The translations under genes and the position numbers were made by a program. Shown here one piece after another: positions 7,380-14,415 of a stretch of DNA of 22,805 bases (position 1 is the first letter of the stretch; each line of letters starts with the position of its first letter). The notes below the pieces were generated by a model that was not told the origin of the DNA, made no database searches, and was given only the letters and a program-made list of their open reading frames with translations. This DNA comes from JACDDK01 sp038198445 (GTDB taxonomy: Bacteria; Actinomycetota; Rubrobacteria; Rubrobacterales; Rubrobacteraceae): NCBI GenBank assembly GCA_038198445.1, contig JBBPZZ010000032.1, positions 1 through 22,805 of the forward strand, written 5' to 3'.

Positions 7380-7793
7380 ATGGACTGGAAGATCGAAGTG
7401 GTTACGGTTCCCGTCTCGGACATAGGGCGGGCGAAGGATTTCTATGCGGAGAAGGTCGGCTTCACGGTGGATATTGACTACAAGATCAGCGACGAGGTTC
7501 ACCTAGTCCAGTTGACTCCTCCTGGCTCGGCGTGCTCGATCCACCTCGGAGCACCGGGAATGGGTATGGAACCCGGCTCGATCTCCGGCGTGTTCCTCGT
7601 CGTCCGGGATGTCCGCGCCGCCCGCGCCGAGCTCGCCGAACGAGGGGTGGAGATCGGCGAGATACAGGTCTTCGACGAGGGTGCGTATCGACTGGCCCGG
7701 GAAGGAGAGAACCTCGACAACGTCGGGTGCGTCTTCTTCAGCGACCCGGACGGAAACCGCTGGTGCATCCAACAGATACCTGCCCGTGATTAG
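7380..7793 (+). CDS. VOC-family protein, copy 2
   Basis: This is a 137-residue VOC protein, clearly a paralogue of the one at 1887. Shared parts include PVSD near the start, VQLTPPGSACSI in the middle, RAARAELAERGVEIG, and FSDPDGN followed by QQIPAR at the end. It carries an extra loop of about 13 residues (within FDEGAYRLAREGENLDNVG) just before the last strand, absent from copy 1. ATG 7380 is preceded by AAAGGAGA. It lies between the second subtype B reductase and the broken subtype A reductase. The family includes glyoxalases, ring-cleaving dioxygenases and drug-binding proteins; no full metal triad could be assigned. Confidence 0.9.
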   Translation: MDWKIEVVTVPVSDIGRAKDFYAEKVGFTVDIDYKISDEVHLVQLTPPGSACSIHLGAPGMGMEPGSISGVFLVVRDVRAARAELAERGVEIGEIQVFDEGAYRLAREGENLDNVGCVFFSDPDGNRWCIQQIPARD

Positions 7794-7811
7794 CAAGCCA
7801 TTGGAAGGACA

Positions 7812-8399
7812 ATGAACGTGGGACGAGTAGTTGCAAATTTCTCGATATCGCTGGATGGCTTTATTGCCGGGCCAAACGGTGACGATAACGGTCTTCACAA
7901 CTGGGTTTTTGGAGGCACCGTACCCTTGATGGCGGGCGGAACGACATTTCACCTGTCATCCGAGAGAAGTGCCGAGGTCTTTGATGAGTTCGTCCAGAAC
8001 GCAGGGGCCTTTGTACTCGGCAAACGAACCTTCGAGGCTGCAAGTGAGAATCCTATCTTCCAACGGCCGAGCTTTGTCCTGTCGCACGAGGCACGAGACG
8101 AGGTTTCTAAAGCAGGAACTACGATCACCTTCGTCACCGACGGGATCGAGAGCGCCCTGGAGCAGGCAAGAGTAGCCGCGAGAGAAAAGCATGTCTGCGT
8201 GTTCGGCGGCGCGAATACCGTCTAGCAGTATTTAGGAGCTGGGCTCCTTGACGAAATACATATCGACCTGGTGCCTGTCCTACTTGGAGACGGTATCCGG
8301 TTATTCGACCAACTGGGCTCCAAGCAAATTGCGCTGGAAACGATCCGGGTGATCGAAGCCCCAGGTGTCACCCACATGACGTTCCGCGTCGTCAAGTAA
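7812..8399 (+). pseudogene. RibD_C reductase subtype A, copy 2, broken by an in-frame TAG
   Basis: This is a paralogue of the gene at 2283. The frame reads SISLDGFIAGPNGDDNG at the start, LGKRTFEA, FVTDGIESALEQARVAARE and FGGANTV, then meets TAG at 8223-8225. The same frame continues past it with QYLGAGLLDEIHIDLVPVLL, GDGIRLFD and VIEAPGVTHMTFRVVK to a TAA at 8397-8399, with no frameshift. Copy 1 has Gln-Gln at about the point of the stop, so a single CAG to TAG change explains it. The product would be a 137-residue fragment missing the last third of the fold. Low-level suppression or a sequencing error cannot be excluded. It starts 18 bases after VOC copy 2. Confidence 0.85.
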
Positions 8400-8414
8400 A
8401 GGAGGAAGAACGAA

Positions 8415-9284
8415 ATGGCAGCCACACCACCAAAGACCGGATACGCGCCAGTGAACGGCCTCGAACTGTACTACGAGATTCACGGCACAGGCGAGCCACT
8501 GATTCTGCGGCCCGGTGGCTTCGGCCTGCCAGAGATGTTCGGCGAGTTGCTGCCACGGCTCGCCGAAGGCCGCCAGGTTATAGTAGTGGATTTGCAGGCT
8601 CATGGACGCACCGGTGATATAGATCGCCCGCTCAGCCTGGAGCAAATCGGCGACGACGTCGCGGCATTGATCGAGCATCTGGGCTTCGCGCGGGCCGACG
8701 TGATGGGCTACTCGATGGGTGGCGACGCTGCGCTGCGGGCAGCGATCCAGCACCCCGCACTCGTTCGGAAGCTCGTGCTCGTCTCGATTCCCTTCAAGCG
8801 GGACGGATGGTACCCAGAGGTGCGTGCTGGCATGGACCAGATAAGCGCGGCAGCCATCGAGTTCATACGCGAGTCGCCGATGTATAAGAGCTACGTCAAC
8901 GTAGCGCCGGACCCGGAGCATTTTCCGGTGTTGCTCGACAAGATGGGAGATCTGATGCGCCAGCCATACGACTGGACGAGCGAGGTGGCGGCGCTGGAAA
9001 CGCCCACGATGCTCGTCTACGGAGACGCCGACAGTGTGCCACCCGCGCACGCGGTGGAGTTCTTCGGGCTGCTCGGCGGCGGCAAGAAAGACACCGGATG
9101 GGACGGCGCCGGCATGTCCAACGCCCGGCTCGCGATCCTCCCCGGCACTACCCACTACAACAGCTTCTTCTCCCCGATGCTCGCGCCACCGTCACACCGT
9201 TCCTCGACGCGCCAATGCCGAAGGCCAGGTGATGAAAGGAGACATTGCCATGCCAGAGAATCACACCGCTTTGCAAAACAATGA
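8415..9284 (+). CDS. Alpha/beta hydrolase with a shifted C-terminal tail
   Basis: This is an alpha/beta hydrolase, 289 residues as read. The nucleophile elbow is GYSMGG with Ser100. Candidate acids are Asp204 and Asp206 in YGDADSVPP, and the catalytic His is His247 in PGTTHYN. VVDLQAHGRTGD is the usual strand before the oxyanion region. After residue 257 the sequence turns into Arg/Ser/His-rich text that does not resemble the family. The other frame reads ATVTPFLDAPMPKAR and stops at 9230-9232, a typical hydrolase C-terminus. One missing base near 9183-9187 (GCGGCC read as GCGCC) would explain this. As read, the gene runs 35 bases into the next gene; if repaired, it ends 17 bases before it. 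The catalytic residues precede the shift, so activity could survive. AAGGAGG precedes ATG 8415. Confidence 0.85.
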   Translation: MAATPPKTGYAPVNGLELYYEIHGTGEPLILRPGGFGLPEMFGELLPRLAEGRQVIVVDLQAHGRTGDIDRPLSLEQIGDDVAALIEHLGFARADVMGYSMGGDAALRAAIQHPALVRKLVLVSIPFKRDGWYPEVRAGMDQISAAAIEFIRESPMYKSYVNVAPDPEHFPVLLDKMGDLMRQPYDWTSEVAALETPTMLVYGDADSVPPAHAVEFFGLLGGGKKDTGWDGAGMSNARLAILPGTTHYNSFFSPMLAPPSHRSSTRQCRRPGDERRHCHARESHRFAKQ

Positions 9285-9483
9285 GCCGGAAAACGACCTT
9301 CCGACCGGATTGGCCAAACCTGCGCAACGGGCGCTCGCCGGGGCTGGATACACGCGGCTAGAGCAGTTCACCAGGATCAGCGAGGACGACGTTCTGAAGT
9401 TGCATGGCATGGGACCGAAAGCGCTGGATCAGCTTCGCCGCGCCCTCGCCGCCAGGGGCCAATCGTTTGCCGACGAGGAATAG
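9250..9483 (+). CDS. Small helix-hairpin-helix protein
   Basis: This is a 77-residue protein. Residues 17-75 resemble the helix-hairpin-helix fold seen in the RNA polymerase alpha C-terminal domain and in small DNA-binding proteins. It has GLAKPAQRALAGAGYTRLEQ, then ISEDDVLKLHGMGPKALDQL, where HGMGPKA is the hairpin. The first 16 residues are acidic, Asn-rich and probably disordered. AAAGGAG stands 9 bases before the ATG. It could bind DNA non-specifically or mediate protein contacts; nothing else can be said of its role. It sits between a hydrolase and an amidase, and this three-gene block interrupts the reductase/VOC modules. Confidence 0.85.
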   Translation: MPENHTALQNNEPENDLPTGLAKPAQRALAGAGYTRLEQFTRISEDDVLKLHGMGPKALDQLRRALAARGQSFADEE

Positions 9484-9498
9484 AGAGAGGATAGAAGT

Positions 9499-10881
9499 AT
9501 GGATACTATTGCAGATGCCGTTTTTTCCAGCACGATACAACTGGCCGCCGCCATCCGGGCGAGAGATGTTTCAGCCACAGACGTGCTCGAAGCGCATCTC
9601 GCGCAAATAGAAAAGCACAATCCGGTGCTGAATGCAGTGGTCACTCTGGATGCCGAGGGTGCGCGCGAACGGGCGCGCGAAGCAGATGAAGCCCTTGCTC
9701 GCGGCGAGGTATGGGGACTGCTGCATGGCGTGCCCTTTACGCTGAAAGATGCCCATGCAACGGCGGGGATGCGTACCACAACCGGGTTCCCGCCACTGGA
9801 TCACACGCCCCAAGAGGCCGGCACGGTTGCGGCCCGTCTCAAGACAGCGGGCGGCATTCTAATCGGCAAGACGAACGTGGCCGTGATGCTGGGCGACCCC
9901 GCGCAATCCAGCAATCCCATTTTCGGCCACACCAGCAATCCCTGGAATGTCGGACACACGCCGGGCGGGTCCAGCGGCGGCGCGGCAGCGGCGCTGGCTT
10001 CCGGCATGACACCCTTTGAAATCGGCACCGACCTGGCTGGTTCGATCCGCATTCCGGCCCACTTTTGCGGCGTGTTCGGCCTGAAGCCTACAGAAAATCG
10101 AATCTCATCGGCCGGGCTCATCCCTGGTCTTCCTCAGCCGCGAAGCGTGCGAATCATGTCCTGTATCGGTCCAATGGCCCGCACCATCGAGGATCTGGCG
10201 CTGCTTTACCAGGCCCTCGCAGGGCCGGATGGACGCGATACCGAAGTGCAGCCGGTGCCGGTTGACGATACTCCAGACCTCGAACTGAAAGATCTGCGGA
10301 TCGCTTTTGCTCCCACCTTTCCGGGCCTTCCGGTCGCAGCGGAGATTCGTGGCGCAATCGAAGAACTGGCGCGGCAACTAAAGACCCTGGGTGCGACCGT
10401 GGAAGAAGCGACGCTACCAGACCTGGATTTCAACCAGGACCTATCCAGCGCCGGTGAGTTGATCGGTATGATTCTTGGAGCATTCCAGCCGGAGGAGAAG
10501 GAATCACCGGCCACCCTCGCTCAGTACCTGGAAGCGCTCCACCGGCGCGATCAATCCATGATCGCCTGGGAACAATTCTTCGAGTCATGGGACGTTCTGC
10601 TGTGCCCGGCGTCCATGGTCACCGCGTTTTCACATCGAGAAACGGGATCTCCGCTGCACGTTGATGATCAAGAAGTACCGTACTGGCTGGTAAACGCCCA
10701 TACTACGTTGTTCAACTACACCGGCCATCCAGCGATCGCGTTGCCGTATGCACAAAATCGCAATGGCTTGCCGATTGGAGTACAGATGGTCGGAAAACGC
10801 TGGGATGAATCGCGCCTGCTGGGAAGCGCAAAAGCATTGTCGCAAGTAACCGGCGAATTCCAATGTCCACCAGGCTACTAA
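9499..10881 (+). CDS. Amidase signature family hydrolase
   Basis: This is a 460-residue amidase-signature enzyme, a usual family length. The Ser-cisSer-Lys triad is intact: Lys83 in LKDAHA, Ser158 in GGSSGG and the nucleophile Ser182 in DLAGSIR. The spacing (75 and 24 residues) equals that of fatty acid amide hydrolase. FGLKPT follows, as in the family. Near the end ALPYAQNRNGLPIGVQMVG is the standard C-terminal signature. The family hydrolyses amides, carbamates and related bonds; the substrate cannot be told from sequence. ATG 9499 follows a weak GAGAGAGG site, 15 bases after the HhH gene. It uses more CAA, GAA and AAA codons than most neighbours, which hints that this part came from another source. 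Confidence 0.93.
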   Translation: MDTIADAVFSSTIQLAAAIRARDVSATDVLEAHLAQIEKHNPVLNAVVTLDAEGARERAREADEALARGEVWGLLHGVPFTLKDAHATAGMRTTTGFPPLDHTPQEAGTVAARLKTAGGILIGKTNVAVMLGDPAQSSNPIFGHTSNPWNVGHTPGGSSGGAAAALASGMTPFEIGTDLAGSIRIPAHFCGVFGLKPTENRISSAGLIPGLPQPRSVRIMSCIGPMARTIEDLALLYQALAGPDGRDTEVQPVPVDDTPDLELKDLRIAFAPTFPGLPVAAEIRGAIEELARQLKTLGATVEEATLPDLDFNQDLSSAGELIGMILGAFQPEEKESPATLAQYLEALHRRDQSMIAWEQFFESWDVLLCPASMVTAFSHRETGSPLHVDDQEVPYWLVNAHTTLFNYTGHPAIALPYAQNRNGLPIGVQMVGKRWDESRLLGSAKALSQVTGEFQCPPGY

Positions 10882-10923
10882 ACAAATGGCTAATTCAACC
10901 CCAACTACCAAAGGAGGATCGCG

Positions 10924-11484
10924 GTGAGGAAATTGATCGTATCGGAGTTCGTGTCGGTGGACGGCGTGGTGGAGAACCCGAGCTGGACCTTCCAGTTCTC
11001 GGGCGAGGAACAGGAGAAGTTCAAATTTGACGAGTTGTCCGCGAGCGACGCCCTCTTGCTGGGGCGGGCGACCTACGAAGGCTTCGCGGCGGCCTGGCCT
11101 CAGATGGCGGAGCAAACAGGGGAATACGGCGCCATGATGAACGGCTACCCCAAGTACGTCGTCTCGACGACCCTGGAAGAGTCTCTAGAGTGGAACAACT
11201 CGACCTTGATCAAGGGTAATGTTGCCGAAGAGATTAACAAGCTCAAGCAGCAACCGGGTAAAGATATACTGGTCTTCGGCAGCGGCGACCTCGTAAACTC
11301 GCTGATGCAGCATGACCTTATCGACGAGTACCGGCTGATGGTCTTCCCTGTTGTCGTGGGCGGTGGGAAGCGGCTCTTTCAAGTCGCCAACGATACGAAG
11401 GCTCTGAGGCTCGTGGACACAAAGGTGTTCGGTTCGGGCGTCGTTGTTCTGACCTACCAGCCGGAGGACGGGAGAGTTGAATGA
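10924..11484 (+). CDS. RibD_C / dihydrofolate-reductase-fold protein, subtype B, copy 3
   Basis: This is a 186-residue third subtype B paralogue. It has MRKLIVSEFVSVDGVVENP (SVDG where the others have SLDG), LLLGRATYEGF, the shared block STTLEESLEWNNSTLIKG, VFGSGDLVNSLM and VFPVVVGGGKRLFQ. It starts with GTG, preceded by AAAGGAGG. Residues 18-35 differ most from the other copies (WTFQFSGEEQEKFKF), which may change substrate choice. Its stop overlaps the start of the SDR stub as ATGA (11481-11484), repeating the coupled reductase B then SDR order of the first module. Presumed NAD(P)H-dependent reductase; substrate unknown. Confidence 0.88.
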   Translation: MRKLIVSEFVSVDGVVENPSWTFQFSGEEQEKFKFDELSASDALLLGRATYEGFAAAWPQMAEQTGEYGAMMNGYPKYVVSTTLEESLEWNNSTLIKGNVAEEINKLKQQPGKDILVFGSGDLVNSLMQHDLIDEYRLMVFPVVVGGGKRLFQVANDTKALRLVDTKVFGSGVVVLTYQPEDGRVE

Positions 11485-11573
11485 CTTTTTCCCTAGAAAA
11501 GAACGTCGTGGCCTACGATGCGGGAGAGACCATCGGCGGCGTGGTTGCCGAGAGTTCGGAGAAGGGCGGGTGA
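11481..11573 (+). pseudogene. Stub of a second SDR gene (first 30 codons only)
   Basis: A 30-codon frame starts at the ATGA overlap with the upstream reductase and ends at TGA 11571-11573. It reads MTFSLEKNVVAYDAG then ETIGGVVAESSEKGG. This lines up with the first 30 residues of the SDR at 3472 (MTLLLQDRSAVIYGAG, GAIGGAVARAFAREG), including the glycine loop region, but nothing after it matches. The rest of the SDR has been lost and replaced by the MFS gene, whose GTG start overlaps the stub's stop codon. The stub's last codons supply the GGAGAAGG site for that gene, which may be why the piece is kept as a translated leader. Confidence 0.72.
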
Positions 11574-13018
11574 AGGCCCTGAAGAGCGGAGATCGAAAGC
11601 GGTGGCTGGCGCTGCTCCTGGTGTGCGCGGCGCAGCTCATGATCGTGCTGGACGGGACCATCGTGAACGTGGCGCTGCCGACGATAAAGGGCTCCCTGGG
11701 CTTCTCGGAGACGGGGCTGTCGTGGGTGGTGAACGCCTACCTCTTGACCTTCGGAGGCTTTCTCTTGCTGGGCGGTAGGGCGGGTGATATCTTCGGGCGT
11801 CGCCGGGTGTTCGCTTTCGGGTTGGCGCTGTTTACGGGCGCCTCGCTACTTTGCGGGCTCGCGGGCTCTCAGGTATTGCTCGTGGCCGCGCGCGCGTTGC
11901 AGGGTGTGGGCGGCGCGATCATTGCTCCCGCGGCGCTCTCGATCATTATCACCGCGTTCAAGGAACCCGCCGAGAGGGCCAGGGCTATGGGCGTCTGGGC
12001 GTTCGTCGTCTCCGGCGGCGCGTCCATAGGTGTGCTTCTCGGCGGCGTCCTGACGCAGACGATGGGGTGGCCCTGGATCTTCTTCGTCAACCTCCCCGTC
12101 GGGCTTGCCGCCCTCGCCCTCTGCCGCCCGCTCCTGGAACCGGACCCCGCGCCGGACACCGGCGGCGGCTTCGACCTGCCCGGCGCTTTCCTCGTTACGT
12201 CCTCCATTGTGGCAGCCGTGTACGCCATCGTCGGGGCCGGTCAGAACGCACCATCCGTAACCGCCATCCTCCTGCTCGTGGCGGCGGCTCTCATGGCTGC
12301 TTTCCGGGCCGTGGAGAAGCGGAGCAAGGCCCCACTCGTGCCGCCGGACGTCTTCTCCCGCTCGCGCAACCTCACCGTGAGCAACGCGGTCATGGCGCTC
12401 GCCGTCGTTGGGATGGTCGGGTGGTTCTTCTTCAGCGCACTCTACCTGCAGAGGGTGCTCGGCTACGACTCGCTCGCCACCGGCCTGGCCTACCTGCCAG
12501 CCACGATCGCGCTCGGAGCGATCTCCCAGGGGCCCGCCGCGAGCGCCGTTAACCGCTTCGGCATCAAACCCACGATAGTCGGGGGGCTGGGGCTGATGGC
12601 CGTCGGTCTCGTGCTCTTCGCAAGGGCGCCGGTGGGAGGGAACTTTCTCGTTGACGTTCTGCCTGGGATGATGGTCCTCGGCGTCGGGGCGGCGTTCGGG
12701 TTCATGGCGGTGATCCTGGCCTCCACCTCCGGCGTCCCGGAGAATGAGGCCGGACTGGCCTCGGGCCTGGTGAATACTTCCCAGCAGATGGGGGGCGCTC
12801 TGGGTCTCGCGGCTCTCGCCGCCATCGCGGCCTACACGGCTAGCATCGCAGGCCCAAAACCGGATGCCGTCGCCGCACTCAACTCCGGCTACCATGCGGC
12901 ATTCCTCGCGGGCGCCGGTTGCGTCGTCCTCGGAGTTGTCCTCGCCGCCGCCCTGCTCCGGGATCTACAGTCCGGCAGCGAGCCCGCGGGAACCGATCCA
13001 CGGAATCGGTCGACGTGA
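11570..13018 (+). CDS. MFS exporter, DHA2 (14-helix drug:H+ antiporter) type
   Basis: This is a 482-residue major facilitator transporter of the EmrB/QacA-like DHA2 group, which exports drugs and toxic small molecules using the proton gradient. Helix 1 carries LDGTIVNVALPTI, a DHA2 signature. Motif A is GGRAGDIFGRRRV. The motif C-like segment is GGASIGVLLGGVLTQTMGW, followed by WIFFVNLPVG, as expected. About 14 hydrophobic helices can be counted. The chosen start is GTG 11570, preceded by GGAGAAGG; the longer frame from 11477 begins with text derived from the SDR stub in another frame and is unlikely. GTGA overlap with the stub implies coupled translation. AGGAGG at the end of this gene serves the next VOC gene. 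As the only exporter in the array, it probably removes the compound or its products. Confidence 0.92.
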   Translation: MKALKSGDRKRWLALLLVCAAQLMIVLDGTIVNVALPTIKGSLGFSETGLSWVVNAYLLTFGGFLLLGGRAGDIFGRRRVFAFGLALFTGASLLCGLAGSQVLLVAARALQGVGGAIIAPAALSIIITAFKEPAERARAMGVWAFVVSGGASIGVLLGGVLTQTMGWPWIFFVNLPVGLAALALCRPLLEPDPAPDTGGGFDLPGAFLVTSSIVAAVYAIVGAGQNAPSVTAILLLVAAALMAAFRAVEKRSKAPLVPPDVFSRSRNLTVSNAVMALAVVGMVGWFFFSALYLQRVLGYDSLATGLAYLPATIALGAISQGPAASAVNRFGIKPTIVGGLGLMAVGLVLFARAPVGGNFLVDVLPGMMVLGVGAAFGFMAVILASTSGVPENEAGLASGLVNTSQQMGGALGLAALAAIAAYTASIAGPKPDAVAALNSGYHAAFLAGAGCVVLGVVLAAALLRDLQSGSEPAGTDPRNRST

Positions 13019-13028
13019 GGAGGACCCA

Positions 13029-13424
13029 ATGAGCTTGAGTGAGTACAAAGTAGCCGCGGCAGTCGCGATCGCGGACATGCACATCGCCAGGGAGTTCTAC
13101 GAAGAGAAACTCGGTCTCCTCGTGAGCATCGACTCCGGGGACAACGTGCAGTACCAGTGTGGGGAGGGGAGCGTAATGCACGTCTTCCTATCCCCGGATC
13201 ACGGCGGCAAGTCCACCGCGACCCTGGCCGGCTGGGGCGTCGATGACATCGAGAGGGTCGTCGACGAGCTCACCGCAAGAGGTGTAGCCTTCGAGCGGTA
13301 CGATGAAGGCCCGATCCTCACGGATGACAAAGGCATCGCCACGTTCGAGGGCGGCGCGAAGGTCGCCTACTTCAAGGACCCTGACGGCAACACCCTCTCC
13401 ATCGCCCAGGCGCCGCGTTCGTGA
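13029..13424 (+). CDS. VOC-family protein, copy 3 (divergent)
   Basis: This is a 131-residue VOC protein. It opens with MSLSEYKVAAAVAIADMHIA then FYEEKLGL, has VMHVFLSP and GWGVDDIERVVDELTARGV in the second half, and ends VAYFKDPDGNTLSIAQ. It differs from the other two VOC genes in the array and belongs to another VOC subgroup, so it is not a recent duplicate. GAGGAGG, overlapping the stop of the MFS gene, precedes ATG 13029, so the two genes are coupled. It appears to be the last gene of the array. Paired with an exporter, it might modify or sequester the exported compound; this is inference. Confidence 0.9.
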   Translation: MSLSEYKVAAAVAIADMHIAREFYEEKLGLLVSIDSGDNVQYQCGEGSVMHVFLSPDHGGKSTATLAGWGVDDIERVVDELTARGVAFERYDEGPILTDDKGIATFEGGAKVAYFKDPDGNTLSIAQAPRS

Positions 13425-13472
13425 CTCCGGCCGGACGCTGACCTCTGATGCTCCGACCGATTCTCCCGGCTC

Positions 13473-13481
13473 TGCTATGCT
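13473..13481 (+). promoter_or_regulatory. Possible extended -10 promoter of the methyltransferase gene
   Basis: The 80-base gap after the third VOC gene holds TGCTATGCT, an extended -10 (TG, one base, TATGCT) about 24 bases before ATG 13505. No good -35 box is seen, as is usual for extended -10 promoters. Confidence 0.25.
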
Positions 13482-13504
13482 GGCGTTAGCTCGTGAAGAG
13501 AACG

Positions 13505-14206
13505 ATGGGGGAGCCTGAATTGCCGCCGGGAACCGACGTCATGTCCATTATCTCGGAGTTCGTGCCGCTCTCGGGGAAGCACATCCTCGATATCGGACGC
13601 GGCAACGGGTCTCTTGCGCGTGCGTTGGCGGATCGGGGAGCGTGTGTTGTAGGCGTGGATCCAAACACCGGGGCTCTGGCGGCCGCGCGGAGGTTCATCC
13701 CCGAAGGAATGTTTTATCCGGCCGGCGCGGAGGAGATGCCGTTCGCCGACCGTTCATTCGATGGCGCTATCTTCTTCAATTCGTTCCACCACGTTCCCAA
13801 GTCCGCCATGCCGAGGGCTCTGCGCGAGGCGGGCCGCGTTACGAAGCCCGCGGCGCCTATCGTTGTCATCGAGCCTCGCGCCGAAGGGTCGCTCTTCTCC
13901 GTGCTGAGGGTAGTGGAGGACGAAACAGATGTTCGCTCCGCCGCGCAGTTAGCCATCGACGAAGCCCTGGAGAGCGGGGCTTTCGAGCAACTCGGGCGCT
14001 TGGATTATCTTCGGCGAGAGCGTTTCGAGGGTCCGGAGGGTTTCTTAGGCCACGCAGTCGGCGTTGACCCCGCTCGCGCAGCCGTAGTCGAGCAGCGCCG
14101 ATCCGAGGTCGAGGCCGTCTTCCGGCGGTATGCGCGTATCGCCGGGGACGGAAAAATGGTCCTGGAGCAGCCGATGCGCGCCCGTGTTCTGGCTGCGAGC
14201 GCCTGA
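13505..14206 (+). CDS. Class I SAM-dependent methyltransferase
   Basis: This is a protein of about 233 residues with the Rossmann methyltransferase fold. Motif I is HILDIGRGNGSLARAL at residues 26-41; the common Cys of DxGCGxG is Arg here. CVVGVDPN at 47-54 is motif II with the acidic ribose-binding residue. GAEEMPFADRSFDGAIFFNSFHHV matches motifs III-IV of the UbiE/Methyltransf_11 group. The C-terminal half varies and gives no substrate clue. A GTG 12 bases upstream (13493) is in frame, but ATG 13505 with GAAGAGA before it fits better. The gap before it is the largest after the array, so it may have its own promoter. The methyl acceptor is unknown. Confidence 0.87.
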   Translation: MGEPELPPGTDVMSIISEFVPLSGKHILDIGRGNGSLARALADRGACVVGVDPNTGALAAARRFIPEGMFYPAGAEEMPFADRSFDGAIFFNSFHHVPKSAMPRALREAGRVTKPAAPIVVIEPRAEGSLFSVLRVVEDETDVRSAAQLAIDEALESGAFEQLGRLDYLRRERFEGPEGFLGHAVGVDPARAAVVEQRRSEVEAVFRRYARIAGDGKMVLEQPMRARVLAASA

Positions 14207-14276
14207 CCTGGCGGCCTTGCAAGAGGCATTCCGCGGGGTTCGCGGGCGCGTCCCGGTCAAAGGTGCGGGAGGACGG

Positions 14277-14305
14277 TTAGTAGCTGGTGAGTTATGCGGT
14301 ATAGT
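14277..14305 (+). promoter_or_regulatory. Probable sigma-70-type promoter of typA
   Basis: TTAGTA (14277-14282) and TATAGT (14300-14305) are separated by exactly 17 bases. Transcription from here would start near 14312 and give a leader of about 100 bases before the typA start at 14416. Confidence 0.5.
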
Positions 14306-14317
14306 CTGGGTTTAAGT

Positions 14318-14345
14318 GTCCGCGCCGCGGGGACCTTTTCTTTTG
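14318..14345 (+). other. Hairpin followed by T-rich tract in the typA leader
   Basis: GTCC (14318-14321) can pair with GGAC (14331-14334), with a small inner GC pairing, and CTTTTCTTTT follows. This could be a weak terminator for the upstream methyltransferase transcript or a structure at the 5' end of the typA messenger. The stem is short, so the call is tentative. Confidence 0.25.
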
Positions 14346-14415
14346 CCTACATCTCTGACACAGGTGTCTTGCAAGGCGTTTGTGACGCGGTAAGACGAGC
14401 GGATCAGGAGAGCTC

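Noticed and set aside
8223..8225. TAG as a recoded amino acid (such as pyrrolysine)
   Set aside because: The paralogue has Gln in this region, no recoding signal is seen, and a C to T change explains it.
11477..11569. ATG 11477 as the start of the MFS gene
   Set aside because: The first 31 residues would be Arg-rich text out of frame with the SDR stub; GTG 11570 has a proper ribosome site and family-like start.
11846..12895. Minus-strand frame opposite the MFS gene
   Set aside because: Low-complexity His/Glu/Arg/Gly text opposite a well-supported transporter gene.
13426..13436. TCCGGCCGGA palindrome after the third VOC gene as a terminator
   Set aside because: There is no loop and no T run, and GC-rich palindromes of this size are common here.
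14231..14245. CCGCG/CGCGG hairpin after the methyltransferase gene as a terminator
   Set aside because: Only 5 bp of stem and no T tract follow it.
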